Assembly (NCBI GenBank): GCA_902494545.1
Contig: CABUTP010000099.1
Location: 1-6,028 of the forward strand
Origin: an uncultured Collinsella sp.
GTDB taxonomy: Bacteria > Actinomycetota > Coriobacteriia > Coriobacteriales > Coriobacteriaceae
Direction: 5' to 3'
Length of the DNA stretch: 6,028 nt
This document shows, in pieces, positions 1-5,625 of the stretch (the stretch's first letter is position 1; the number at the start of each line of letters is the position of its first letter). Under the pieces are notes generated by a model. It was not told where the DNA came from, made no database searches, and saw only the letters and a list, made by a program, of their open reading frames with translations. The translations under genes were made by a program, and so were the position numbers.

Positions 1-419
1 AACGAGAGCGATGCCCATTCCTGCTTGTCCTCGAGTGCGCGGAACAGCTCGGCCAGGTCCAAGCGATAGTTGCAGTTCATGGGGTCCCAACGCACAGCCT
101 GCATCAGGGCATTACGAGCGCTCACATAATCCTGCTGGCGAATGTAGGCAAACGCCATGTCAGAGTACAGGCGGTCAAACGGCACCTCGACCTGCACGAG
201 CTCGCGCGGATCCTTCTCCACGCGGCGATAGGCCAAGCGCTCAAACTTGCTATCGAAGCTAAAGTATTGGCGCTTCTCCTCCGTCTTGCACTCGGCGTCG
301 ATATACTCCTCGGCGAGCTCCACCAGGCGCTCCAACAGCGGCGTCGCCGTAGCCAGGTCGCCCTGTGCCAGATAGTTCTCGGCATACGTGATGTCTTGCA
401 AGCTGATGGGCAGATCCAT
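1..419 (-). CDS. TPR-like hypothetical protein, 5' part (runs off the left edge)
   Basis: An open minus-strand frame of 139 codons begins at ATG 417-419 and leaves the window without a stop. The start is supported by a GAGGAG ribosome binding site about six bases upstream. The visible protein is acidic, soluble and helical, with no signal peptide or membrane segment. Residues 8-38 form an amphipathic helical pair (AENYLAQGDLATATPLLERL). Residues about 85-115 (YSDMAFAYIRQQDYVSARNA, then AVRWDP) have the spacing of a tetratricopeptide repeat: small residues at the A/G positions, an aromatic in the turn and a closing Asp-Pro. A second repeat starts near residue 117. TPR proteins are scaffolds for protein-protein contacts, so no reaction can be assigned. 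It lies 56 bases beyond the tRNA terminator and probably has its own promoter, though I see no convincing one in 420-475. Confidence is high for the gene and moderate for the fold. Confidence 0.82.
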   Translation of the reverse strand, partial: MDLPISLQDITYAENYLAQGDLATATPLLERLVELAEEYIDAECKTEEKRQYFSFDSKFERLAYRRVEKDPRELVQVEVPFDRLYSDMAFAYIRQQDYVSARNALMQAVRWDPMNCNYRLDLAELFRALEDKQEWASLS

Positions 420-475
420 GGCTACTCCTCGATCTGAGCGAAACACGGCAGAGGCCGCATATACGGTCGATACAC

Positions 476-503
476 AAAACCCGGGTCTCTTGCGAGGCCC
501 GGG
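476..503 (-). terminator. Intrinsic terminator of the tRNA-Gln/tRNA-Glu unit
   Basis: On the minus strand CCCGGG-C-CTC, loop GCAA, GAG-A-CCCGGG form a stem with one internal mismatch and a four-base loop. TTTT follows at once (AAAA at 476-479 on the plus strand). It begins 11 bases after the CCA end of tRNA-Glu, where a tRNA operon would end. The plus-strand reading lacks an adjacent U-run, so the direction is minus. Confidence 0.85.
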
Positions 504-514
504 CATTCATTTTG

Positions 515-591
515 TGGTAGCCCGTACCAGATTCGAACTGGTGATCTCCGCCTTGAGAGGGCGGCGTCCTAAACCGCTAGACGAACGGGCC
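515..591 (-). tRNA. tRNA-Glu (anticodon CUC)
   Basis: The 77-nt cloverleaf is complete, with an encoded CCA (complement of 515-517). The acceptor arm is GGCCCGT paired with ACGGGCT and includes a G1-U72 wobble, which I recall as usual for actinobacterial tRNA-Glu. The D arm is closed by GTC/GAC. The anticodon stem CCGCC/GGCGG carries loop CTCTCAA, giving anticodon CUC (plus-strand GAG at 555-557), which reads the Glu codon GAG. The T arm is ACCAG-TTCGAAT-CTGGT. It lies 17 bases after tRNA-Gln and is evidently cotranscribed with it. Confidence 0.97.
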
Positions 592-608
592 ATATGTAGC
601 AAATGCAA

Positions 609-682
609 TGGCTGGGATGGAGGGAGTCGAACCCCCATTGACGGAACCAGAATCCGCTGTCCTGCCATTAGACGACATCCCA
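609..682 (-). tRNA. tRNA-Gln (anticodon CUG)
   Basis: The 74-nt cloverleaf has acceptor arm TGGGATG/CATCCCA, discriminator G73 and an encoded CCA (complement of 609-611). The U1-A72 first pair is typical of tRNA-Gln. The D arm is GTC...GAC. The anticodon stem GCGGA/TCCGT carries loop TTCTGGT, so the anticodon is CUG (plus-strand CAG at 648-650), which reads the Gln codon CAG. The T loop is TTCGACT. It is the first gene of the two-tRNA transcript, with its mature 5' end about 44 bases downstream of the -10 box. Confidence 0.97.
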
Positions 683-726
683 ATGACTGCATTGCTGCGC
701 TCGGCTGTGCCTTTGCGCAAGAAAGA

Positions 727-755
727 AATATACGGGAAGTCCCGCCATGACGCAA
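727..755 (-). promoter_or_regulatory. Promoter of the tRNA-Gln/tRNA-Glu unit
   Basis: On the minus strand a -35 box TTGCGT (750-755) and a -10 box TATATT (727-732) are separated by exactly 17 bases, as for a housekeeping sigma-70-type promoter. An A/T-rich stretch just upstream (about 761-780) could act as an UP element, as is common for strong stable-RNA promoters. Transcription should start near 720 and give a short leader before tRNA-Gln. Confidence 0.75.
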
Positions 756-758
756 GCC

Positions 759-793
759 CCAATTTTGACTTTTTTGAAATTCGGTCAAATTGG
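759..793. repeat. Imperfect inverted repeat upstream of the tRNA promoter
   Basis: CCAATTTTGAC (759-769) and GTCAAATTGG (784-793) are complementary apart from one extra T, around a 14-base A/T-rich centre. The element lies just upstream of the tRNA -35 box. It also overlaps a possible weak plus-strand promoter (TTGAAA 774-779, TAATTT 796-801, 16-base spacer) that could serve the gene at 959 through a long leader. It could be an operator for either direction or simply A/T-rich promoter DNA. The rest of 683-958 shows no gene. Confidence 0.4.
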
Positions 794-958
794 CCTAATT
801 TCGTCCAACCCGTGAAGGACCTGTGAAGCCGACCGCTATACACGAAGGGCAAAACGCCGCGAGCGGTAGCCGTCAACCGTTGGCAGATTCTACCGCGAAA
901 ACGACAGCACCAGGCAACACAATCGAAGTATCAATGATCGCGTAGATATCGAGGCGCC

Positions 959-1369
959 ATGGACGAAGAGCTTGATTACCTATGGGAGACCCTGGGCCTC
1001 GAGATCACTGCTGGCCCTTGGCCCGAACGGAACAAAATCCATCCCGCACTGCGCCCCGCCATCACGGTGATGCAGGCAAACTACCGCCGCGCCTCATTTT
1101 TGATCATGCGGACGTCATGGCATGCGGCGCTCCCCGACCTCAAGCGCATCCAGGCAAGCCTCGTCGAGCTGTCCGGCATGCCGACCGTCATATCCGAGAC
1201 GAACCTGGAGCGGCGACAGCGCGAGCGCCTGCAGCGGCAACGGATTCCGTTTATCTGCCCCGGCATTCAGGCATACCTGCCCTTTATGGACGAAGAGTAC
1301 TGGAGCGACACGCCCGACAAGCACGTAAAGATCTACGACCCACACGAATGGGCGCAGCTGAAGGACTGA
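959..1369 (+). CDS. Small hypothetical protein resembling the N-terminal domain of a MarR-annotated family
   Basis: The frame of 136 codons runs from ATG 959 (preceded by GAGG four bases upstream, a short and weak ribosome site) to TGA at 1367-1369. It is the only plus-strand gene I accept. Residues 4-22 (ELDYLWETLGLEITAGPWP) and the block at 93-110 (RQRIPFICPGIQAYLPFM) match a pattern I know from hypothetical or MarR-annotated proteins of Gram-positive bacteria. In those the block QRxxLIExxIPFIVPxxQLYLPFLG is followed by a winged-helix domain. Here the protein stops 26 residues after the block with a charged tail (DEEYWSDTPDKHVKIYDP), so no DNA-binding domain is present. It is either a natural single-domain form or a truncated remnant. 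No enzyme motif, signal peptide or membrane segment is seen. It converges on the ArsC-like gene. The family match is from memory; that it is a gene is fairly secure. Confidence 0.7.
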   Translation: MDEELDYLWETLGLEITAGPWPERNKIHPALRPAITVMQANYRRASFLIMRTSWHAALPDLKRIQASLVELSGMPTVISETNLERRQRERLQRQRIPFICPGIQAYLPFMDEEYWSDTPDKHVKIYDPHEWAQLKD

Positions 1370-1370
1370 C

Positions 1371-1402
1371 TGGGGCAGGCCCACCCTGGAGCAGGCCCGC
1401 CG
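1371..1402. repeat. Short 16-bp tandem duplication after the plus-strand gene
   Basis: TGGGGCAGGCCCACCC (1371-1386) is followed directly by TGGAGCAGGCCCGCCG (1387-1402). The first 12 positions differ at one base. It sits between the stop codon of the gene at 959 and the palindromic array, and looks like a replication-slippage duplication. No function is suggested. Confidence 0.5.
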
Positions 1403-1403
1403 G

Positions 1404-1575
1404 CGGAAAGTGCGTCCCAGATTTCAAGCTCAAACTGGTCCACACTTTCCCGTAGAGCCTCCAACCGGAAACCGTGTCCCAGAATCAGCGCTCGAAACGG
1501 GATGTCATTTCCGATAGAGCGCTCAACCGGAAAGCACATCCCAGAATCAGCGCTCAAAACGGGACGTGCTTTCCG
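1404..1575. repeat. Array of three imperfect palindromes, 62-bp period with 31-bp half-units
   Basis: Three units (1404-1452, 1466-1513, 1528-1575) each start with CGGAAA and end with TTTCC(C)G. They have inner TCCCA...GGGA arms in units 2 and 3 (degenerate in unit 1), so each can fold as a long hairpin. Successive starts are exactly 62 bases apart. A direct anchor, consensus AGCGCTCAA, recurs at 1425, 1456, 1487, 1518 and 1549, exactly every 31 bases. After it the sequence alternates between CGGGA-N5-TTTCCG and its reverse complement CGGAAA-N5-TCCCA. The N5 segments differ between units. Pairing is near perfect in unit 3 and poorer in units 1 and 2. The array fills the gap between two convergent genes and ends six bases before the ArsC-like stop codon. 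No U-run follows any hairpin, so it is not a classical terminator. It looks like a REP/BIME-like extragenic element. Confidence 0.85.
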
Positions 1576-1581
1576 CAGCCG

Positions 1582-1941
1582 CTACAGCAACGCCTCGGCC
1601 CAAGCCGCTTCCCTAAAGCCGGGAATCGCAAAGTCGTCGCCCACCAGCAGCGGACGCTTAACCAGCATGCCGTCGGTCGCCAGCAGCTCGCAGCATTCCC
1701 GGTCCGTCATACCCGCATCCAGGCGCGCCTTCAGGCCCAGCTCTCGATATTTCATGCCCGACGAGTTAAAGAAACGTCGCACCGGCAGCCCCGAACGAGC
1801 AATCCAGGTCGCAAGTTCATCGGCCGCGGGATTGTCCGTAACGATATCGCGGTCGATATACTCAACCCCATGTTCGTCCAGCCATGCCTTGGCCTTTTTG
1901 CAGGTCGAGCACTTGGGATATTCAACAAACAGTACGGTCAT
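1582..1941 (-). CDS. ArsC/Spx-family thioredoxin-fold protein (arsenate reductase-like)
   Basis: This is a 119-residue cytosolic protein. ATG 1939-1941 is preferred because a GGAGG ribosome site lies about six bases upstream and the ArsC-fold strand MTVLFVEYPKCSTC starts there. An in-frame ATG at 1978-1980 would add 13 residues not expected for the family. The redox motif C11-S-T-C14 is followed by a helix (KKAKAWLDEHG), the strand VEYIDRDIV, RRFFNSSG at 55-62, and KRPLLV at 95-100 with the conserved Arg-Pro before a strand. The length fits the YffB/YusI/ArsC-like branch rather than Spx, which is slightly longer and binds RNA polymerase. True arsenate reduction is unproven, and no ars genes are nearby. 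It lies 92 bases after mupG on the same strand with no clear terminator between, so cotranscription is possible. A TACAAT box at 2012-2017 without a good -35 could be its own promoter. Confidence 0.88.
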   Translation of the reverse strand: MTVLFVEYPKCSTCKKAKAWLDEHGVEYIDRDIVTDNPAADELATWIARSGLPVRRFFNSSGMKYRELGLKARLDAGMTDRECCELLATDGMLVKRPLLVGDDFAIPGFREAAWAEALL

Positions 1942-2033
1942 GGGAATCCTCCGAATATAGATCGGCCAACGCAGGTACATACCTTACGAGGCGCCTTCGC
2001 ATGATGGGACAATTGTAGCCCACGGGTCACACG

Positions 2034-3086
2034 CTAAACGAACCGTACCCCGAATCCGCGTTTGATGAACGGTAGCAACTCTATTGCCTCGGGCGTGATA
2101 TGGCCCGCAACGTTCATGCGCTCGTCACCGGGAAGATCGACCCGCGCAATCTCAAGCTCGCCTTCGTAGCGCCCATAGCCGCTATTGCTCACAGCGATCG
2201 ACCCCGTCTTTCGCGGCAGGCCGGCACCGGTATCCGCTGGCACGGAATCCGGTTTAAGCGTCGTGCGCGACTCCTGAGACCTAAAGATGAGGGCGCTCGA
2301 ATCGGGCCGGTCGTGATGAATCTGCCCACGTACATAGGCATAGCCGGACTCAAGCTCGCATTGCAAATCCACGTATCCGACGGAAACTTGAGCAAACTGC
2401 GCCCAACCCGCTTCGGAAAGATCGGGGTCGCCGACCAAAACAATGTCGCAATCGGCGCCATGTGCGAGCTCAAGCATGTTGAGGGCAACCTTTGACGCGC
2501 GACCGCGCTGCGCCTCGGCCGTCGGCAGTCCCTCGAATACCGGCCCGCGAACGTTAGCATCACCCGGCACAAAAGCCATGATTTCGAATCCAAGCGCCGC
2601 AAGACGAAGATTCGTCCGAGCAATGTCCTCCAGAGCTAAACCGGTATAAGGCTTGGGATAAAAATTGTGGCAGGCGGCAAAACGAGTCACATCGGCACCG
2701 GCTTCTCGCCACGATGCGATTTCATCAGAACTCACCGTCGATGCATTGACCACAATGCGAAATACACCGGACAGCTCCGCGACCCGCTGGGCGCTAAAGC
2801 CATAGTCCAAACGAAGGTATTCCAGCCCCAGATTGCGCAGATCCTCGATACACTCAAGCCCGAGCAAATCGCACGTGCGCGGCCCCACATCGGCAATGAG
2901 CGCAATGCCGCGGGCGGAAAGCAGCGACAGCACATGACGGACCTTATCGGCATATGCCGCTCCCCCATCCTCGGGAATATGCAGCGAGGTAAACGCATAG
3001 CGCGCACCCGCCGCGGCACCACGCTCAATCGTCCGCTCAATATCCTGCAGAGGGCTGGAAAGATAAATCGAAATACCCGTTTTCAC
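2034..3086 (-). CDS. mupG: MupG-type 6-phospho-N-acetylmuramidase (DUF871, GH170)
   Basis: This is a 350-residue cytosolic protein of full family length. The start is GTG 3084-3086, with AAAGGAG about nine bases upstream, and the stop is TAG. In the known family member MupG of Staphylococcus aureus, the enzyme cleaves imported MurNAc-6-phosphate-GlcNAc into MurNAc-6-phosphate and GlcNAc. Residues 1 to about 240 form a TIM-barrel-like domain with the DUF871 signatures MKTGISIYLS, SLHIPED (34-40), DVGPRT (66-71), RLDYGFS (92-98), VNASTV (113-118), HNFYPKPYTGL (140-150), FVPGD (172-176) and RGPVFEGLPT (180-189). The C-terminal 100 residues form a beta-rich domain with HHDRPDS and IFRSQESR near 257-274 and NSGYGRYEGELEI at 301-313. 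It is last in the MurNAc operon, after murP, which supports the role. Its expression may be lowered by the terminator directly upstream. Function is by homology and context. Confidence 0.9.
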   Translation of the reverse strand: MKTGISIYLSSPLQDIERTIERGAAAGARYAFTSLHIPEDGGAAYADKVRHVLSLLSARGIALIADVGPRTCDLLGLECIEDLRNLGLEYLRLDYGFSAQRVAELSGVFRIVVNASTVSSDEIASWREAGADVTRFAACHNFYPKPYTGLALEDIARTNLRLAALGFEIMAFVPGDANVRGPVFEGLPTAEAQRGRASKVALNMLELAHGADCDIVLVGDPDLSEAGWAQFAQVSVGYVDLQCELESGYAYVRGQIHHDRPDSSALIFRSQESRTTLKPDSVPADTGAGLPRKTGSIAVSNSGYGRYEGELEIARVDLPGDERMNVAGHITPEAIELLPFIKRGFGVRFV

Positions 3087-3102
3087 GCTTCAACGCTCCT
3101 TT

Positions 3103-3136
3103 AAAAAAGGCCGGCGGAGCAGTTAGCCCCGCCGGC
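3103..3136 (-). terminator. Strong intrinsic terminator between murP and mupG
   Basis: On the minus strand an 11-bp stem (arms 3136-3126 and 3120-3110, one G-U pair, otherwise G/C-rich) closes a five-base loop TAACT. It is followed by C and then TTTTTT (3108-3103). The U-run is directly followed by AAAGGAG, the ribosome site of mupG. It therefore ends most murP transcripts or acts as a partial terminator inside the operon. It lies 67 bases after the murP stop. A TTGACG box (complement of 3166-3171) with a poor -10 (TGCTAT, 17 bases on) lies upstream of the hairpin, so any promoter there would also have to read through it. Confidence 0.88.
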
Positions 3137-3203
3137 ACAACCATAGCATCAAGAGATCTGCGGCACGTCAAGACGTTCGAATGACATGGCGCGCAGCATC
3201 AGG

Positions 3204-4634
3204 CTACTCGCCAAAAAACTCGTTGATCTTCTGCTCGTCGACGCCAAAGAACCACGTCAGGACAAAGCCGGCGGCATAGGCAAGCAGCATAGCGGCAACG
3301 TAGCCGAGCTGCTGGCCAGGAACGACGATCAGCAGGCCAAACAGACCGGAAACGCCCTGAGAAACCGTGCCGATGTGAAGCAGCGCCGCGAGCGCGCCGC
3401 CAAATCCGGCACCCAGGCAGGCCGTCACAAACGGACGAACGAGCGGCAGCGTAACGGCATACATCAGAGGCTCGCCCACGCCCAGGATGCCAACGGGGAT
3501 GGACTCGGCGACATACTTCTTGAGCTTGGCGTTCTTGGTCTTAAAGTACAGCGCCAAACCGGCACCGACCTGGCCGCCGCCAGCCATCATAAGGATGGGC
3601 AGCAGGTAATTGATGCCCTTGGTAGCGCCGTCGGGATCGTTGAGCATAGCGTGGATCGGCGTGAGCGCCTGATGCAGGCCGACGGACACCAGCGGCAAGA
3701 AGCCTGCCGACAGGATATAGCCGCCCAGGACGCCCAGCTTCTCGAAGATAAAGGTGAGGACGCTAAAGATGGCAGTCGTCAGCCATGCGCCAACCGGCTG
3801 GATGACGAGCATCAGAGCAAAGGCGCCGATGATGAGCACCAGCAGCGGGGACAAGAACGTGTCGAGTGCGTTGGGCATAATCTTGCGAATCTGACGCTCC
3901 ATCCAGGCAAAAAATGCGCCAGCGATGAGAGCCGCGATCATGCCGCCCGCTGCGGGGTTGTACTGCGCACTGGTGAGGGGCAGCAGAATGGCAGTGGCAG
4001 GATCAGCCGCGCCAGGCGCAAGCAGGGGCATGGCACTGTTGGCGATACACATCATGCCGGCGATGCCGCCCAGCGCAGCGGAGCCACCAAACTCACGTGC
4101 CGCGTTATAGCCCACCAAGATGGGCAGATAGGCAAACAGGGCCCAGCCCATGGAACGAATGCCCTGGTACCACCACTCGCCTGCAAGCGCGCCTGCCGTC
4201 GAGACGTTAATGACGTTGCAGATACCGTTGATGAGGCCAGCCGCAATGATGCCGGGAAGCAGGGCGACAAAGACATTGGAAATCTTCTTGAGGAAGGCCT
4301 GCACCGGCTTAGACTCGTACTTGGCCTTCTGTGCGGCCTTGTTTGTGGCTGCAGCGTCAACCACGCTCTCGTCAGCAACGCCTTTCGCAAGGCCGGTGAG
4401 CTTGGAGAACTCCTCGAGCACCTTATTCACCTTGCCCGGACCCAGCACGATCTGCATCGTGTCGTCCTCGACCAGGCCCATCACGCCGTCGAGCGCCTTA
4501 ATACCCTCCGTGTCGACGTTGCCCGTGTCTTTGACGGTCACGCGCAGGCGCGTCATGCACGCCGCGTTTGCGAGCACGTTGTCTTTACCGCCCAAAAGGT
4601 CCAGCAGCTTTTGAGCCAGCTCTTTGTTCGTCAT
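3204..4634 (-). CDS. murP: PTS EIIBC permease, MurNAc (or MurNAc-GlcNAc) type
   Basis: This is a 476-residue inner-membrane permease that imports and 6-phosphorylates its sugar using phosphate passed from an EIIA. ATG 4632-4634 has a strong AAGGAGGAG site upstream, and the stop is TAG. The EIIB domain (1 to about 80) has the phosphorylated cysteine C26 in AACMTRLRV. A linker rich in Ala and Lys (about 82-108) leads to the EIIC domain with about ten hydrophobic segments from residue 110 on. EIIC signatures are GLHQALTPIH (319-328) and GVGEPLMYAVTLP (385-397), with E388 the expected sugar-binding Glu. There is no EIIA domain, so a separate glucose-type EIIA must supply phosphate. Length and B-C order match MurP of E. 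coli and S. aureus. The sequence alone would also fit other Glc-superfamily EIIBC proteins (trehalose, sucrose, beta-glucoside); the murQ and mupG neighbours decide for MurNAc. It lies 57 bases after murQ with no terminator between. Confidence 0.88.
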   Translation of the reverse strand: MTNKELAQKLLDLLGGKDNVLANAACMTRLRVTVKDTGNVDTEGIKALDGVMGLVEDDTMQIVLGPGKVNKVLEEFSKLTGLAKGVADESVVDAAATNKAAQKAKYESKPVQAFLKKISNVFVALLPGIIAAGLINGICNVINVSTAGALAGEWWYQGIRSMGWALFAYLPILVGYNAAREFGGSAALGGIAGMMCIANSAMPLLAPGAADPATAILLPLTSAQYNPAAGGMIAALIAGAFFAWMERQIRKIMPNALDTFLSPLLVLIIGAFALMLVIQPVGAWLTTAIFSVLTFIFEKLGVLGGYILSAGFLPLVSVGLHQALTPIHAMLNDPDGATKGINYLLPILMMAGGGQVGAGLALYFKTKNAKLKKYVAESIPVGILGVGEPLMYAVTLPLVRPFVTACLGAGFGGALAALLHIGTVSQGVSGLFGLLIVVPGQQLGYVAAMLLAYAAGFVLTWFFGVDEQKINEFFGE

Positions 4635-4691
4635 AACTCCTCCTTGTATTGGGTATCTCGTCTAGATGTCATATCAGCTCACGCCGTGCAC

Positions 4692-5615
4692 CTATTGGAC
4701 ATCGGCATTGCTCTTCTCATGGCCACTCACCGCAGTACGGACATGGCCGTGCGCCCGTTCAAGAGCTACCGCAGCCTGCTCGGCATCGCAGTCCAACAGC
4801 ACCGAGACAATAGCGGTTTTTACGTGGCCGCCGGCATCCGCAAGCGCCTGAACAGCGCGCTCGCGCGTGCAGTCGGTCGCTTCCATCACGATGTTCTGGC
4901 CGCGCACCACCAACTTCTCGTTCGTCTGCTGTACATCGACCATCAGGTTTTGGTACACCTTGCCAATCTTGACCATGGCACCGGTCGAAATCATGTTAAG
5001 AATGAGCTTTTGGACCGTTCCCGCCTTGAGCCTCGTTGAGCCGGTCAGCACCTCGGGACCGGGCACGGGCTCAATGGCAAGATCTGCGCTCTCCCCGATC
5101 TTCGACCCTTGGTTGCAGGCAATTGCAATGGTCTTGCACCCAGTTGCCTTGGCGTACACAAGGCCGCCCACCACATAGGGAGTACGACCGCTTGCCGCCA
5201 GGCCAACGACAAGATCCTTGTCCGAGAGTCCACGCTCCCGCAGGTCGCTCGCGCCAAGCTCCTCGCTGTCTTCGGCACCTTCGACAGCCTTGATAAACGC
5301 CGTCTCGCCTCCGGCAATGAGCCCGACAATCAGATCGGGTGACACGCCAAACGTGGGCGGACACTCCGAAGCGTCGAGTACGCCCAGACGACCGCTGGTG
5401 CCTGCGCCCATGTAAAAGACGCGCCCGCCGCGCTCGAGTGTCTCAGCAGCCCAGTCGATTGCTGTGGCAACCTGGGGCAACACTTTCGTGACCGACTGGA
5501 CGGCACGAAGATCCTCATCGTTCATCGTCGTGACGATTTGCAGCGATGTCATCGTATCGAGGTCCATTGACCTTTGATTACGCTGTTCGGTCGTGAATTT
5601 TGTTAAATCGAGCAT
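4692..5615 (-). CDS. murQ: N-acetylmuramic acid 6-phosphate etherase
   Basis: MurQ removes the lactyl ether from MurNAc-6-phosphate to give GlcNAc-6-phosphate and D-lactate, in the cytosol. The protein has 307 residues, close to the usual 298-305. It starts at ATG 5613-5615 with GAGGTG six bases upstream and stops at TAG. The frame is open further upstream, but that part overlaps the regulator gene and has no family match. Family marks are the N-terminal TEQRNQRSMDLD (9-20), the SIS-domain loop YMGAGTSGRLGVLDASECPP (68-87), the block GGETAFIKAVEGAEDSEE (102-119), LAASGRTPYVVGGL (139-152), ACNQGSKIGESADLAIE (166-182) and PGPEVLTGSTRLKAGTVQK (185-203). E84 and E115 correspond to the two catalytic glutamates of E. 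coli MurQ (83 and 114). A C-terminal helical domain follows. The gene starts 10 bases after the regulator stop, and its ribosome site overlaps that stop codon, so translation is probably coupled. Identification is secure. Confidence 0.97.
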   Translation of the reverse strand: MLDLTKFTTEQRNQRSMDLDTMTSLQIVTTMNDEDLRAVQSVTKVLPQVATAIDWAAETLERGGRVFYMGAGTSGRLGVLDASECPPTFGVSPDLIVGLIAGGETAFIKAVEGAEDSEELGASDLRERGLSDKDLVVGLAASGRTPYVVGGLVYAKATGCKTIAIACNQGSKIGESADLAIEPVPGPEVLTGSTRLKAGTVQKLILNMISTGAMVKIGKVYQNLMVDVQQTNEKLVVRGQNIVMEATDCTRERAVQALADAGGHVKTAIVSVLLDCDAEQAAVALERAHGHVRTAVSGHEKSNADVQ

Positions 5616-5625
5616 TTCATTCACC

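Noticed and set aside
388..876. Several open frames across the tRNA genes on both strands
   Set aside because: They cover two perfect tRNA cloverleaves, their promoter and their terminator, and have no ribosome sites or protein similarity.
982..1455. A 157-codon plus-strand frame overlapping the gene at 959
   Set aside because: It is a shifted frame of the gene at 959 with Pro/Arg/His-rich translation that runs into the repeat array. The frame from 959 carries the family-like motifs.
1404..1575. CRISPR array
   Set aside because: The period of 31/62 bp leaves only about five variable bases between conserved parts, the units are palindromic throughout, and there are no unique spacers or cas genes.
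1404..1575. Bidirectional intrinsic terminator for the two convergent genes
   Set aside because: The hairpins are well placed but none is followed by a U-run on either strand. Termination is possible but not shown, so it is listed as a repeat only.
1954..1959. TATATT box as a promoter for the ArsC-like gene
   Set aside because: It is only about 12 bases from the start codon, so the ribosome site would fall outside or at the very end of the transcript, and there is no matching -35 box.
1474..2004. Plus-strand open frames starting in the palindromic array and running through the ArsC-like gene
   Set aside because: They begin in repeat DNA, are antisense to the ArsC-like gene, and give low-complexity Ser/Arg/Gln-rich translations with no recognisable domain.
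3186..5039. A 617-codon open frame on the plus strand, the longest in the window
   Set aside because: It lies antisense to murP and murQ, both securely identified. Its translation is rich in His, Gln, Arg and Asp without any domain pattern, and it has no good ribosome site. It is an open antisense frame produced by GC-biased codon use.
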